64,000 nucleotides of DNA from Mastigocoleus sp. MO_188.B34 (GCF_030065675.1 NZ_JASJDK010000022.1:1-64000), one strand, 5' to 3'; shown: positions 28,072 to 38,225, counted from the first letter of the stretch. Translations and numbers: made by a program. Notes: a model not told the origin generated them from the sequence alone.

Positions 28072-28569
28072 CTAGTCATTGTGAAGAATAGAAGACTGAA
28101 CAATTGCTCGCGCATCTAGCAATAGTAAGATTTCTTTTTCTTGCATGACGCATCCACGTAAATAAGGAACTAAACTAGATGCAACTTGTCCGACTGGAGA
28201 ATGAATTAGATCGGGCATAAATCTAACCGTACCAATGATTTCTTGGACTATTAAGCCCAGCAATACTGATTCGACGCGAATAATTATCGCATTGTATTGG
28301 TGCAATCTGGTATCTAAGGATTCTAGATTTAACATCTCTGGCAAATCTATTGACCAAATTATTCGACTGCGCCAATTCATTAACCCTAGAATACATGGAG
28401 GCATATTTGGCATTGAGGTGATTGATTCCACAGGAATAACAATTGCTTCCTGGGTATATTTCATGGATAAAATACCAAATGTTTGCCGGTTAAGCTTAAA
28501 TTTGAGATATCCGTCGCCAGAATGGTTTTGTATTTGTTCATTAGCAACGGTTATTTTAGAACTATTCAT
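28072..28569 (-). CDS. pixI: CheW-like adaptor (PixI-like)
   Basis: 165 residues with a single CheW domain: KFKLNRQTFGILSMKYTQEA at the start, PPCILGLMNWRSRIIWSIDL in the middle, and VLLGLIVQEIIGTVRF. It links the receptors to the CheA-like kinase in the membrane array. It is co-transcribed with the upstream CheY gene (16 bp apart) and the downstream receptor gene (62 bp to its ATG). Confidence 0.92.
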   Translation of the reverse strand: MNSSKITVANEQIQNHSGDGYLKFKLNRQTFGILSMKYTQEAIVIPVESITSMPNMPPCILGLMNWRSRIIWSIDLPEMLNLESLDTRLHQYNAIIIRVESVLLGLIVQEIIGTVRFMPDLIHSPVGQVASSLVPYLRGCVMQEKEILLLLDARAIVQSSILHND

Positions 28570-28585
28570 ATTTTGAGCAGATTTA

Positions 28586-28963
28586 TTAATTTGTTACTGA
28601 CTTAATAGCACGAAGAAGTTGCTCTCGTGTATAGGGCTTTGTTACATAAGCTTTTGCACCTTGTCTCATTGCCCATAAGCGATCAATTTCTTTATTTTTA
28701 GAACTGCAGATTACTATTGGGACTTCCTGGGTATGGGGATTTTTCTTTAAGTAACGACACAACTCAAAACCACTCATATCTGGCATGACCAAGTCTGTAA
28801 TAATTACAGTTGGTTCTTCCACTTTTACCTTTTCAATTGCTTCTTTTGCTCCGGTAGCCTTGAGGACTTTGTAACCACTTTCTTGAAGATAATGACTCAT
28901 TAACTCCAATTCACTTGGAGAATCCTCAACAATTAGAATTGTCCCTACTGAAGTAACGTTCAC
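28586..28963 (-). CDS. pixH: CheY-like single-domain response regulator (PixH-like)
   Basis: 125 residues, receiver domain only: acidic residues in IVEDSPSE, phospho-Asp in VIITDLVMPDMSGFEL, Thr/Ser switch in IVICSSKNK, and Lys in VTKPYTREQLL. It begins at GTG 28963, with AGAGGA immediately upstream, an unusually short spacing for a ribosome-binding site. In the Synechocystis Pix system, PixH is the second CheY-type output or phosphate sink. Confidence 0.92.
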   Translation of the reverse strand: MNVTSVGTILIVEDSPSELELMSHYLQESGYKVLKATGAKEAIEKVKVEEPTVIITDLVMPDMSGFELCRYLKKNPHTQEVPIVICSSKNKEIDRLWAMRQGAKAYVTKPYTREQLLRAIKSVTN

Positions 28964-29031
28964 TCCTCTAACTCCTAAATTAATAAATCAATTACGTCAA
29001 ACACTTGTAAATCCCATTTCATTCCATAGTT

Positions 29032-30156
29032 CTAACTAATATGCTTGAAAATTGCTTTTAGTAGGTCTGATTGGGTAAAAGGTTTGGTCAAATACCCAGA
29101 TGCACGAACCATTTTTGCTTTTGCCCTATCGATAAATCCAGTCCTTCCGGTTACCATCACAATTGGTAACTCTTTGAAACTTGAGTGCTTTCGCAGTAAT
29201 GAACATAGCTCATAACCATCTAAATTAGGCATCTCAACATCAAGCAAAATTAGATCTGGCTTGCTACGCAGAATCAACATCAAAGCTTTTACTGGATCGT
29301 TAATTGCAACAACTGAAAATGTGTTTTTATCCAGAAAGTGTTTAATGGAATTTAAAACAGTTACACTGTCATCAATACAAGCAATTGTGTAAAGGTTTTT
29401 TTTCAGCAGCTTTGGATGGTTGCTGTCATTAATATTTTGCTCTTCAGAATTAACACTTTCCTGAATATTATTATTTGCTGATATTGGTTTAACTTCTGCC
29501 TTTGGTTGCACCCTTGGCTGTGTTAATTGTGTTAGGATTTGCGTCTCCCTAGAGGTTTTTGGCAAAGATTTTTGTTGGGAATCTGGCAAAGATTTTTGCT
29601 GGGAGTTTGATGAAACTGCAATACTTTTCTGACTTCGCAGTTCCTTTTGACAATACTCAACTATCAGCCGCAAATCCAAATAACAGAATTTTGGTAATTC
29701 ATCCAAAGGTGTTTGAGTACTGAATTCATATCCTCCTTCTTTAAGACTCAGAAAAGATTGCATTACTTCTTTTGCTAGCTCTTCAATTAGCATCGCTGCT
29801 TGGTTAGGAGCAATACACCCCCTATCCACTAACCAGCAAATAGCTTGGTAGTCTGTGATCGCACCTTTTTTTTCTTGTTTTGATTCAAATATTAACCTCA
29901 CCTGCATCCTTGTGCTGCTGTGAAGGCTGGGAATATTTTCGCTTAGATTTCGTAAGTGGGTGTCGAGCCTATCAAACAACTGATTGGAACAAGATGCATA
30001 AGTTAACTTGCCCTCTTCTAGATAAATTAACCAAGAGTCATATTGTGTGAAAACACTTAAGCAGCCTGTAACTCTTCTGCTAGTAAGTTGTGCGAGCAGA
30101 GATAGCGGGTGCAGTTTCTGGAAAAACTTGTAGCCACTTGTAGGAGTTGTGCTCAT
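29032..30156 (-). CDS. pixG: PatA/PixG-type response regulator (PATAN/DUF4388 plus receiver)
   Basis: 374 residues. The N-terminal half (about 10-175) is the PATAN (DUF4388) domain: LHPLSLLAQLTSRRVTGCLS and WLIYLEEGKLTYASCS. A Gln/Ser-rich linker follows, with the duplicated peptide SLPDSQQKSLP. The C-terminal receiver has acidic residues in IACIDDS, phospho-Asp in ILLDVEMPNLDGYEL, and Lys in LTKPF. It is the first gene of the operon, as in Synechocystis pixGHIJL, and is a likely output controlling type IV pilus motors. No pil gene lies in this window. Confidence 0.92.
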   Translation of the reverse strand: MSTTPTSGYKFFQKLHPLSLLAQLTSRRVTGCLSVFTQYDSWLIYLEEGKLTYASCSNQLFDRLDTHLRNLSENIPSLHSSTRMQVRLIFESKQEKKGAITDYQAICWLVDRGCIAPNQAAMLIEELAKEVMQSFLSLKEGGYEFSTQTPLDELPKFCYLDLRLIVEYCQKELRSQKSIAVSSNSQQKSLPDSQQKSLPKTSRETQILTQLTQPRVQPKAEVKPISANNNIQESVNSEEQNINDSNHPKLLKKNLYTIACIDDSVTVLNSIKHFLDKNTFSVVAINDPVKALMLILRSKPDLILLDVEMPNLDGYELCSLLRKHSSFKELPIVMVTGRTGFIDRAKAKMVRASGYLTKPFTQSDLLKAIFKHIS

Positions 30157-31574
30157 TTTACTTTTTATGCTGACTACTTTAATACAAGCAAGCTCTTATT
30201 TTGCTTTGGCATCAACTATCATTTCTTCCTAAAAGTAGATGAAATGTAGTTTGTAATACGAATTTTATATATTCTTTGAACGTAAATTTGAGCTTGCTAG
30301 CTTTATTTTAGGATAATCAAATCTCAATTAGATTGTAAGTCGCGGTGATTTTGCTTACTTGTATTGAGATTACCAGACATTTTTGGATAAGGAGTAAAAA
30401 AAATGTAAAAACTACATTAAGCAGCTAACTTTATAGCAAAGTGAATTTAATTAATACAGTATTTTTACCATACTTTTTTAAACTAAATAAAAGTTCTAGT
30501 GGTGATAATACTGATATTCACTCCGAGATAAATGTCTAGTTAAAAACAAGTTTTAACTGTGGGAGAATTTATTTTATTAATGAATAATCAATAGTTGTAG
30601 CTTGCATTCTCTTGATCGATGATTATCAATAATAAATCTATTACAGTCAAGCATAAGTAAAAAAAATACTTCTTATTTTATACATTTAGGTCGAATTACT
30701 TTATCCTTTATTGTTAGCGACCATGGAATTTTAACTATAAAAAATTTTAACTTGTGTTCGATATTGATAAGATATTTTTGGTTGGAGAAATAATAAGATA
30801 CATATATAAACTTATGTGATTTAATTATTTTGCTAAAACACATAAATAAATATTTATTCACAACAATAGGTTTTTGCTTCTAATTTCAATTAGTATGAAT
30901 AATTTTAATATTTTTGTTTGATGACAGGTATGATTATACTTATGCAATTTATAGGCTTTGATGGCTAAATAAGTAAAAAAATTAATGTTTATTTTTCTTG
31001 CACTTTAGAGGTAATTATTAGTAACAGTTCTTTATCATACTGAATGTAAATTATACGGCAAACCGATTAAAATGTACTTTAAGTTACATCTATGAGAATC
31101 CCATTATATTTTTGATTTTTATAATTTATGCTATCTTTGCTGGAAAGATGAGTGTTTATAATTTTCTGTAGTGCAATAATTACGACTCTATCCACTAATA
31201 CATAAAGCTCTTCCGGAAAATTTCTGCTAAAACTATATTCAGGCTTGGTACTTGTAAGAATAATTTTATATTTAAAAAAAATTTTCGACCCTACTAATTC
31301 AAAGTGAAATAGTAGGATCGAAATATTGTTGCAAGGTCAAAGGATAAATAATTTTATATCTAGTGTATGGTAGTACCAATTGCAAAAATTATATTTGTAT
31401 CGCGATTGAAATAGAGTCTTTATCCGACAAATATTCCACTTCCCAAATGAAATGTTGCACTAACCTGGAATACCATGTTCTTGTAATATACAAAAATACT
31501 AGATAATCTTTAAGTTACAGACTTCTAGTAAAAAATTGTTATTTAATTTGGAATTGTTCGCTATGGAATATAAA
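30157..31574. other. Long AT-rich upstream region of the Pix operon
   Basis: 1.4 kb without a recognisable gene; the only open frame of note (30673-30861, minus) has random AT-rich composition. It must contain the pixG promoter. No operator-like palindrome or repeat stood out. Confidence 0.5.
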
Positions 31575-31656
31575 TGCGGATGAAAGGACTTGAACCTTCA
31601 CGCCTTGCGGCACTAGAACCTAAATCTAGCGCGTCTGCCAATTCCGCCACATCCGC
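31575..31656 (-). tRNA. trnL-UAG: tRNA-Leu (anticodon UAG)
   Basis: An 82-base tRNA with acceptor stem GCGGATG / CATCCGC, D-arm region GGCGGAATTGGCAGACGCG, anticodon stem CTAGA / TCTAG with loop TTTAGGT (anticodon TAG), long class II variable arm TGCCGCAAGGCG, T loop GTTCAAGTC and discriminator A. CCA is not encoded. It reads CUA and, by wobble, other CUN leucine codons. Flanked by alr on the same strand and the Pix promoter region. Confidence 0.96.
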
Positions 31657-31760
31657 ATAAGTTTGTGTCTAGAGCATGATAACACTAAACTGAGAAAAAA
31701 GTGCATATTTTTTATTTTTAATTGAAAGTTTTTTTATTGCAATCTTTTACCAGGGTTTAA

Positions 31761-32969
31761 TCACATTACAGCGACCCTTGGTAAACGATGCTTAAAGCCA
31801 CAAACTATTTCCCAAGAGATAGTGTTAAGTTGATTAGCCCATTCATCAGCAGAAATTTTTTCTTTCCCCTGTTGTCCTAACAATGTGACAATTTCTCCTT
31901 CTTGTATGTGGGGAACATCACTAATATCGAGAATTAACTGATCCATGGTAATTGCACCAATTTGCTCCACGCGTTTACCACGTACTAACACTTGCATTTT
32001 ATTGCTTAGGTTGCGCGGAACACCATCTGCATAACCAATACCAACTACTGCGATTCGTAATTCTCTGGGTGCAATGAATTGATAACCGTAGCTAACTCCA
32101 GTCCCTTCAGAAATGGTTTTAACTTGTGTCACCCTAGCTTTTACTTGCAAAACTGGTTGCAGATCGATTTTTTCTTGCAAATAAGTTGCAGGGTAAAGCC
32201 CATAGATTGCTAAACCGACTCGAACCATATCGTAGTGCAAATTTGGTTCGCGAAGAGTAGCAGCTGAATTAGCCAAATGTAAGCGTGGTCGTTCTATTCC
32301 TGTCTGTTTTATTTGAGCGATCGCTCGTTCGTATCTCTGATGCTGTAGATGCATGACTCTAGAGTCCACACTATCTGCAGTCGCCAAATGTGAGTAAACA
32401 CTAGCAATTTCTAAATGGGGTAAACTTTGGACTAGTTGCACAAAATTTCCTGCTAACTCCCAATTGGTTCCTAACCGAGACATTCCTGTATCCAACTTAA
32501 TATGTACTGGAATAGAGGAAGAATAATCTATTGAACCCAAAGTCTCTGAAAATACCAAAGCCTGTTTTGGAGAACAAATTGTTGGCTGAAGTTTCCAATA
32601 GGCGATCGCGTGAATTTGTTCGAGGGTATGGGTAGCTCCTAAAATTAGAATTGGTGTATTAATTCCTGCTTCCCGTAACTCAATACCTTCAGGAACTGTT
32701 GCAACTCCCAACCAATTAGCTCCAGACTTTAATGCTGTTTGAGCAACTGTAACTGCTCCATGTCCGTAAGCATCGGCTTTAACTACCGCCATCAGATCAG
32801 TATGTTTTGAAATTAATTGGCGCAATTGTTGTACGTTATGAGACAGTGCTGCTAAATCAATTTCTACCCAAGCGCGTTGAGAAAACCAGGCATAAGTATC
32901 GCAATTTTGATGAGAACCAACGTTATTACCTTGTTCGCGACTTAACATTTTTTCATACTCCGCTCGCAC
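31761..32969 (-). CDS. alr: Alanine racemase
   Basis: 402 residues; converts L-Ala to D-Ala for peptidoglycan. The PLP-binding lysine is Lys64 in AVVKADAYGHG. The catalytic Tyr region GVSYGYQF and the MDQLILDIS substrate loop are also visible, and the C-terminal beta domain ends with CGFKHRLPRVAV. It begins at GTG 32969; ATG 32948 (MLSREQG) is an equally possible start. Single gene, transcribed toward the tRNA. Confidence 0.95.
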   Translation of the reverse strand: MRAEYEKMLSREQGNNVGSHQNCDTYAWFSQRAWVEIDLAALSHNVQQLRQLISKHTDLMAVVKADAYGHGAVTVAQTALKSGANWLGVATVPEGIELREAGINTPILILGATHTLEQIHAIAYWKLQPTICSPKQALVFSETLGSIDYSSSIPVHIKLDTGMSRLGTNWELAGNFVQLVQSLPHLEIASVYSHLATADSVDSRVMHLQHQRYERAIAQIKQTGIERPRLHLANSAATLREPNLHYDMVRVGLAIYGLYPATYLQEKIDLQPVLQVKARVTQVKTISEGTGVSYGYQFIAPRELRIAVVGIGYADGVPRNLSNKMQVLVRGKRVEQIGAITMDQLILDISDVPHIQEGEIVTLLGQQGKEKISADEWANQLNTISWEIVCGFKHRLPRVAVM

Positions 32970-33931
32970 CAGTGTTTAGTATTAGTAAGTTTATAGTTGT
33001 ATTCACGCTATTGTGATGTATTCAGGTCAATCTTGAATTTTTTATTTGCGAACACTTAAACAAAAAGTATTTTTTTGCTTTGTATTTTAAATAACTAATT
33101 TTTACTTTCTAGAGTTTAAATGTCACCAAGTATAGCAAAGCATGGGAGAAAGCAAAGTTAGTAACGATAGTTGACAAATTAGATTTGACTGAGATAAGTA
33201 AAAAGAAAATCACCTCATCAGCAAATATAGTGTTACTCACTATATAGTTTCTATTCTTAATAACAACATGTGATTTTTTGGCTTGAATAGAACAGGGAGT
33301 AGTGGTCTGTCCCATTAGTTTTGAGAGGTTGTAGAAACGTAAGGTTGTAGAAACGTAAAATTTTACGTCTGTCCGGGAGTTTTGACTACAAACAAATACG
33401 TCATAATTAATGGGGCAAAGCAGTAGTGGTCTGTCTCATAAATTCTGAGGGATGATAGCAGGTAAGGGAAGATGGGGAAGTGTGGGGAGAAAACAACCCT
33501 TATATTCTCATCATTAATCCCTCATAAGTTATCTGGTGGAGCAGTAGGAAATGTCCTAAAATTTATGACTATTGCTATATCTGGATGCTTTCATTCGCAA
33601 AGTTTGTTTGGGTATTTGAAATCTCAAATCTCATAATCTTAAAATTTGAAAGTCTAGAATTAGGAAATTTAGCAATTTTTCCAGCTAAGAAGATATTGAG
33701 AAACAAGTTAATTAATACACATAAGATGGTGGGTGAGACAGGAGTATATTTATATCCCTAACTCTTCAAAGCTAATCTATACATACTTCTAAAGATTTAT
33801 GCCAATCAATTATCAACAACACTGTAGAGATTAAAAAATTACGAGATAGAATAAGTATAATTTATTCTCATACCCACAGCAGATAGCATTTGTGTTAATA
33901 TATGTAAAACTAATACCTTGAGCTGTAATCA
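32970..33931. other. Intergenic region with direct repeats and a palindrome
   Basis: 962 bp between divergent genes. Two near-copies of AGTAGTGGTCTGTCYCAT (about 33298 and 33422) bracket a segment with two tandem GGTTGTAGAAACGTAA units and a perfect 16-bp palindrome (33353-33368). The arrangement recalls a small non-autonomous repeat element, but no terminal inverted repeats or coding capacity were found. The open frame at 33109-33315 is not accepted. Confidence 0.45.
33353..33368. promoter_or_regulatory. Perfect 16-bp palindrome
   Basis: ACGTAAAATTTTACGT, self-complementary over its whole length, lies about 560 bp upstream of the HNH gene inside the repeat-bracketed segment. It may be a protein-binding site or the centre of a repeat element. 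Confidence 0.35.
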
Positions 33932-34429
33932 ATGGGTAAGGTTTTAGTATTAAACGCTTCCTACGAGCCACTCAATATCACGAGTTGGCGTCGCGCTGCA
34001 GTATTGATAATTAAGGGTAAGGCAGAGCGAGTCGAACATAACGGCAAGACACTTTACTCTGATTTTTTACTTCCGACTGTTATTCGCCTGCGATATTACG
34101 TGAGGGTTCCCTACAAGGAAATTCCTCTTACAAGACGTAATATATTGCACCGAGACAGTTATACTTGCCAATACTGTGGTTATACGGGGGATGAACTCAC
34201 CCTCGATCATGTTATTCCACGTTCTCGTAAAGGAGGAGAAACTTGGGAAAACATGGTAACTGCTTGCGTGCGCTGCAATGTCAAAAAGGGCAATCGTACT
34301 CCTAAGGAGGCTAGTATGCCCCTAAGGAATCCACCACGTCGCCCTTATAGCAGCTTGTACTTTGAGGTAAGCAAACATCTCAAAAGCGGCATGCATGCTG
34401 AATGGCAGAAATACGTTATTGGTTTGTGA
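33932..34429 (+). CDS. HNH endonuclease family protein
   Basis: 165 residues. The N-terminal part (VLVLNASYEPLNITSWRRA) and central HNH-type zinc finger, CQYCGYTGDELTLDHVIPRS then ENMVTACVRCN, match a conserved bacterial HNH family. The paired CxxC motifs bind structural zinc, DH provides the catalytic His, and the terminal Asn is present. The family is a chromosomal HNH protein common in cyanobacteria; its natural DNA target is unknown, and no methylase is adjacent. Starts at ATG 33932. Confidence 0.92.
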   Translation: MGKVLVLNASYEPLNITSWRRAAVLIIKGKAERVEHNGKTLYSDFLLPTVIRLRYYVRVPYKEIPLTRRNILHRDSYTCQYCGYTGDELTLDHVIPRSRKGGETWENMVTACVRCNVKKGNRTPKEASMPLRNPPRRPYSSLYFEVSKHLKSGMHAEWQKYVIGL

Positions 34430-34923
34430 GGTTTTTAACAAGTGAACGTCTTAGATACTACTTGAGCCTAAGTTCTAGTAAGCAATAAGCAAATAGTTGT
34501 GTTGGTCTATTTGTGAAACAAGCTTACCAGTAATCTATTAATTTGTTTACAGCACAAGTGACAAACATATTCGCCTGCCAAAAAATAAAGCCGTTCCCAG
34601 CGACTCGATAAATATAGCACATAATGTTTTCGTTCGATGAAAAAAGTTAGATTTTCCAAAAATGGGGAATAGGTTGTGTTGAATTATTGAATGGTATTTG
34701 CACGAAAATACCAATAAATTCCCAGAAAAATCTTTTTAGCGGGGGCTCAAATCACATCGTTCGCTGACGCTTTTACTTTGGCTCTATAGCTGTTTTACTG
34801 ACTACATTTGCGAACACAGGTAAAACAGTGCAATGTTGGTTTGATGATTTGCGACATAATTACTTACTAAGTAATGTAATTCAGTGCAAGTTAACCAACA
34901 TTAAGAATTTAAATTTGTTCCCT
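34430..34923. other. Intergenic stretch upstream of the DHH gene
   Basis: 494 bp with no accepted gene. The downstream frame is open back to a GTG at 34828, but that extension is not protein-like and is treated as leader sequence. A short GC-richer patch (34740-34790) has no clear structure. Confidence 0.5.
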
Positions 34924-36216
34924 ATGCCACTTAACTCTTCTGCAAGTCAGCCTGAAAATCTGCAAACAGCCAAGGATAAATCTTTGGAAGATGTGCAGTT
35001 AAAAAAAATCGCAGAGCGAGGCAGTAAATCCAAGTCAAAAAAAGAAGTAAATCCAGACAAATCAGAGACTCCCACACAGTTTTCCCGTGGGAGTTCTATT
35101 GCCGAGCAAAAAATAGAAGAATTAAAGAAAATGCTTGGCGCTCATCGGCGCGAACATCATTTAATTGTTTTACAAGATTTTCCCGATCCTGACGCCCTTT
35201 CCTCGGCTTGGGCATATAAGTTAATTGCCGAGCAATATGATATTAAGTGTGAAATTATATATGCTGGTACGCTAAGTCATCAAGAAAATATTGCTTTAGT
35301 TAAGCTGACAAGCCTACCATCCCAAAGATGGTCGCTACAAACTATTAAAGGTAAAGACTTATCTCTGTACCAAGGTTTTGTTTTACTTGACAATCAAGGT
35401 ACAACATCACAATTGGTACCAGTGCTGGAAAAAGCAGGAATGCCCCTTTTATCAGTCATTGACCACCATAATTTGCAGGGGGATTTGAAGTCAGAGTTTA
35501 GTGATATTAGACCCTATGTGCGTTCTACAGCAACTATCTTCACCCAATATTTGCAACTAGGTCTACTTAAGTTGGATAGTAGTGTTAGTCGGCATGTAAA
35601 ATGTGCTACAGCATTAATGCATGGTTTGCATTCAGACACTAATCGTCTGATGGAAGCTAAAGAAGAAGATTTCATGGCAGCAGCCTATTTAAGTAGATTT
35701 TATGATGCCCAACTCTTGAATGTAGTATTGCAGGCTACTCGTTCCAAGCGAGTCATGGATGTCATTGAGCGGGCTTTGAAAAACCGTATGGTTCAAAATA
35801 ACTTTTCCATCGCTGGAGTAGGATATCTTCGCTACGATGACCGAGATGCTATTCCCCAAGCTGCAGATTTTTTAGTTACAGAAGAAAATGTACATACAGC
35901 AGTGGTTTATGGGTTAGTTCATGACGAAGATGATGAATTGGAGGTGGTCATCGGCTCGTTACGAACAAACAAATTAACTTTGGATCCCGATGAATTTATT
36001 AAGCAAGCCTTTGGGAAAGATAGCACCGGGCGCTTTTTTGGTGGCGGACGTAGTAGTGCTGGTGGCTTTGAAATCCCAATGGGTTTTCTATCGGGAGGAA
36101 ATGAAAACGCTACTTACGCGAAGATGAAATGGGAAGTTTTTGATTGTCAGATTAAGCAAAAGCTTTTGAGATTAGTTAATCCGAAAGATAATCCAATCTC
36201 ATCTGAGGAATTTTGA
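34924..36216 (+). CDS. DHH-family phosphoesterase (NrnA/oligoribonuclease-like)
   Basis: 430 residues from ATG 34924 (MPLNSSASQ). The first 90 residues are a charged, low-complexity extension. The DHH domain shows the metal ligands in LQDFPDPDALSSAWA and the name-giving VIDHHNLQG, plus LMHGLHSDTNRLM. The C-terminal DHHA1 domain ends in RFFGGGRSSAGGFE, where many NrnA proteins have GGGH. It probably degrades nanoRNA or 3'-phosphoadenosine phosphate, or acts on another dinucleotide; the exact substrate is open. Confidence 0.88.
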   Translation: MPLNSSASQPENLQTAKDKSLEDVQLKKIAERGSKSKSKKEVNPDKSETPTQFSRGSSIAEQKIEELKKMLGAHRREHHLIVLQDFPDPDALSSAWAYKLIAEQYDIKCEIIYAGTLSHQENIALVKLTSLPSQRWSLQTIKGKDLSLYQGFVLLDNQGTTSQLVPVLEKAGMPLLSVIDHHNLQGDLKSEFSDIRPYVRSTATIFTQYLQLGLLKLDSSVSRHVKCATALMHGLHSDTNRLMEAKEEDFMAAAYLSRFYDAQLLNVVLQATRSKRVMDVIERALKNRMVQNNFSIAGVGYLRYDDRDAIPQAADFLVTEENVHTAVVYGLVHDEDDELEVVIGSLRTNKLTLDPDEFIKQAFGKDSTGRFFGGGRSSAGGFEIPMGFLSGGNENATYAKMKWEVFDCQIKQKLLRLVNPKDNPISSEEF

Positions 36217-36425
36217 TTTTTTAAGTAATAGGGAGCAGAGAACGGGGAACGGAAAATGGGAAGCTGGGGGCTACAAAAAATAATTACGCCAAATATATTT
36301 GCTATGCAATAGTCAGTTTTTTAGCACAAGTAACAATTGGAATAGTACTTGAGTCTCCCAATCCGTACTAACAGAATTTAAAATAAATTAGAAAATGAAT
36401 CAGAAAATTAAGAAAACAAGAAGAA

Positions 36426-36920
36426 GTGGAATTGTATTTAATTCGTCATGGAATAGCGGAAGAAAGACGACCAGAAATTACCGATGAAAAACGGACACTA
36501 ACTAAAGAAGGAAGACAAAAAACCGCAAAAATTGCTCTACGTTTAAAAAAACTAAATTTAAATTTTGATTTAATTCTTACGAGTCCTTTAGTGAGGGCAT
36601 ATCAAACAGCAGAAATACTTGTGGAAAATGGAGTCGGGTCCCGCCTCGAAGAATCCCAATATCTTTCACCTGAAGGTAATTTATTTGATTGGGTGACCCA
36701 ATGGTTGATGGGAAAAGATCGTGCTGTTATGGGTCAACTTGCACTGGTAGGACACGAACCTTGCTTGGGGGAATGGGCTGAAATTCTTCTGTGGGGTGAA
36801 AGCAAAGCAAGTTTAATAGTTAAAAAAGCGGGTATCATTGGAATAAAGATACCAGATCTAGGTTCTCCCATCGGTCGTTCCCAAATGTTTTGGCTAACTC
36901 CTCCCAAGTATTTGCTTTAA
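36426..36920 (+). CDS. sixA: Phosphohistidine phosphatase SixA
   Basis: 164-residue histidine-phosphatase fold protein. The catalytic RHG motif is at the start (LYLIRHGIAEE), followed by Arg in LTSPLVRAYQTAE and the second His in LVGHEPCLGEW. SixA removes phosphate from phospho-His of Hpt domains in signalling phosphorelays. Starts at GTG 36426; GAAGAAG just upstream may serve as a weak ribosome-binding site. It follows the DHH gene by 209 bp on the same strand. Confidence 0.9.
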   Translation: MELYLIRHGIAEERRPEITDEKRTLTKEGRQKTAKIALRLKKLNLNFDLILTSPLVRAYQTAEILVENGVGSRLEESQYLSPEGNLFDWVTQWLMGKDRAVMGQLALVGHEPCLGEWAEILLWGESKASLIVKKAGIIGIKIPDLGSPIGRSQMFWLTPPKYLL

Positions 36921-36928
36921 TAGCTTTT

Positions 36929-36951
36929 CCAAGATTTTTATACAATCTTGG
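36929..36951. terminator. Hairpin after sixA, possible terminator
   Basis: CCAAGATT (36929-36936) pairs perfectly with AATCTTGG (36944-36951) around a 7-base loop, only 9 bp after the sixA stop. There is no T run after the stem on the plus strand, so it may instead stabilise the mRNA 3' end. Confidence 0.4.
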
Positions 36952-37055
36952 CAATCAGTGACAATTAAACGCTAAAAGCATATCGGAAATGCAATCGTAG
37001 CGACTAATGGCGAATATTTGTCTGGTAATTTAATCTTTTTCAAATTTTTCACAAA

Positions 37056-38225
37056 GTGAATGGTATTGCCATGATGGTGTGCGAATACAGGCCTGGATTG
37101 GAAGGCATCCCCGCCGCCCAATCCGCAATCAGTAACGTTGATGGGCAAAAGGGAATATTAGAGTATCGTGGCATCCCCATTGAGGAACTTGCCTCAAAAA
37201 GTACGTTTCTAGAAACAGCATATCTTCTCATTTGGGGTAAACTTCCAACTTCGGAAGAACTAATAGTATTTGAGCATGAGGTTCGTCAAAACCGACCAAT
37301 CAAGTACCGGATTCGGGATATGATGAAATGTTTTCCCGAAAGTGGTCACCCAATGGATGCTCTCCAAGCTTCAGCTGCAGCATTGGGTCTATTTTATTCA
37401 CGACGCGACTTAGATAACCCAGCATACATCAGAGATGCAGTTGTTCGGCTCCTAGCGACTATTCCAACAATGGTGGCAACATTTCAGTTGATGCGGTGTG
37501 GGGATGATGCAGTACGTCCCCACAATGACTTGGATTATGCTGCTAATTTCTTGTACATGCTCAACGAAGAAATTCCGGATCCTTTAGCCGCGAGAATTTT
37601 TGATGTCTGCTTGATACTTCATGCAGAACATACAATGAATGCTTCGACTTTCAGTGCAAGGGTAACGGCTTCGACCCTAACAGACCCCTATGCTGTTGTA
37701 GCTAGTGCTGTAGGAACTTTAGGTGGTCCTTTACATGGGGGAGCCAACGAAGAAGTAATCCAAATGCTAGAAGACATTGGTTCGGTAGAAAATGTCCGTC
37801 CCTACATTGAGGACCGTTTACAACGTAAAGCTAAAATAATGGGTTTTGGACATCGCGTTTACAAAGTTAAAGACCCGCGTGCCACAATTTTGCAAAAGTT
37901 GGCAGAACAACTATTTGCTAAATTTGGACATGATAAGTATTACGATATTGCCCAAGAGATAGAAGCTTTTGTTGGCGAGAAACTCGGTCACAAAGGAGTT
38001 TATCCTAATGTTGACTTTTACTCGGGGCTAGTGTATAGAAAGTTGGGAATTCCCACAGATTTCTTTACGCCAATATTTGCGATCGCCAGAGTCGCCGGAT
38101 GGCTAGCACATTGGAAAGAACAACTAGCAGAAAACCGGATTTTTCGTCCGACTCAAGTTTATAACGGCAAGCAAAATGTACCATATATACCAATAGAGCA
38201 GCGTCGAACTGCTTTAGATTGTTAA
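37056..38225 (+). CDS. gltA: Citrate synthase
   Basis: 389 residues from GTG 37056, or 384 from ATG 37071 (MMVCEYRPG). Condenses oxaloacetate with acetyl-CoA, supplying 2-oxoglutarate for nitrogen assimilation in a cyanobacterium. Active-site His residues are seen in LHAEHTMNAS and GFGHRVYKVKDPRA, the Asp region in GVYPNVDFYSGLVYR, and the substrate loop in GPLHGGANEEV. The length matches the short type of enzyme found in cyanobacteria and Gram-positives. Upstream of the ndh cluster but separated from it by 500 bp of repeats. Confidence 0.96.
   Translation: MNGIAMMVCEYRPGLEGIPAAQSAISNVDGQKGILEYRGIPIEELASKSTFLETAYLLIWGKLPTSEELIVFEHEVRQNRPIKYRIRDMMKCFPESGHPMDALQASAAALGLFYSRRDLDNPAYIRDAVVRLLATIPTMVATFQLMRCGDDAVRPHNDLDYAANFLYMLNEEIPDPLAARIFDVCLILHAEHTMNASTFSARVTASTLTDPYAVVASAVGTLGGPLHGGANEEVIQMLEDIGSVENVRPYIEDRLQRKAKIMGFGHRVYKVKDPRATILQKLAEQLFAKFGHDKYYDIAQEIEAFVGEKLGHKGVYPNVDFYSGLVYRKLGIPTDFFTPIFAIARVAGWLAHWKEQLAENRIFRPTQVYNGKQNVPYIPIEQRRTALDC

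Noticed and set aside
30673-30861. 62-codon minus-strand frame upstream of pixG
   Set aside because: AT-rich chance frame with random amino-acid composition.
33109-33315. 68-codon minus-strand frame between alr and HNH
   Set aside because: No recognisable features and partly made of the repeat-bracketed segment.
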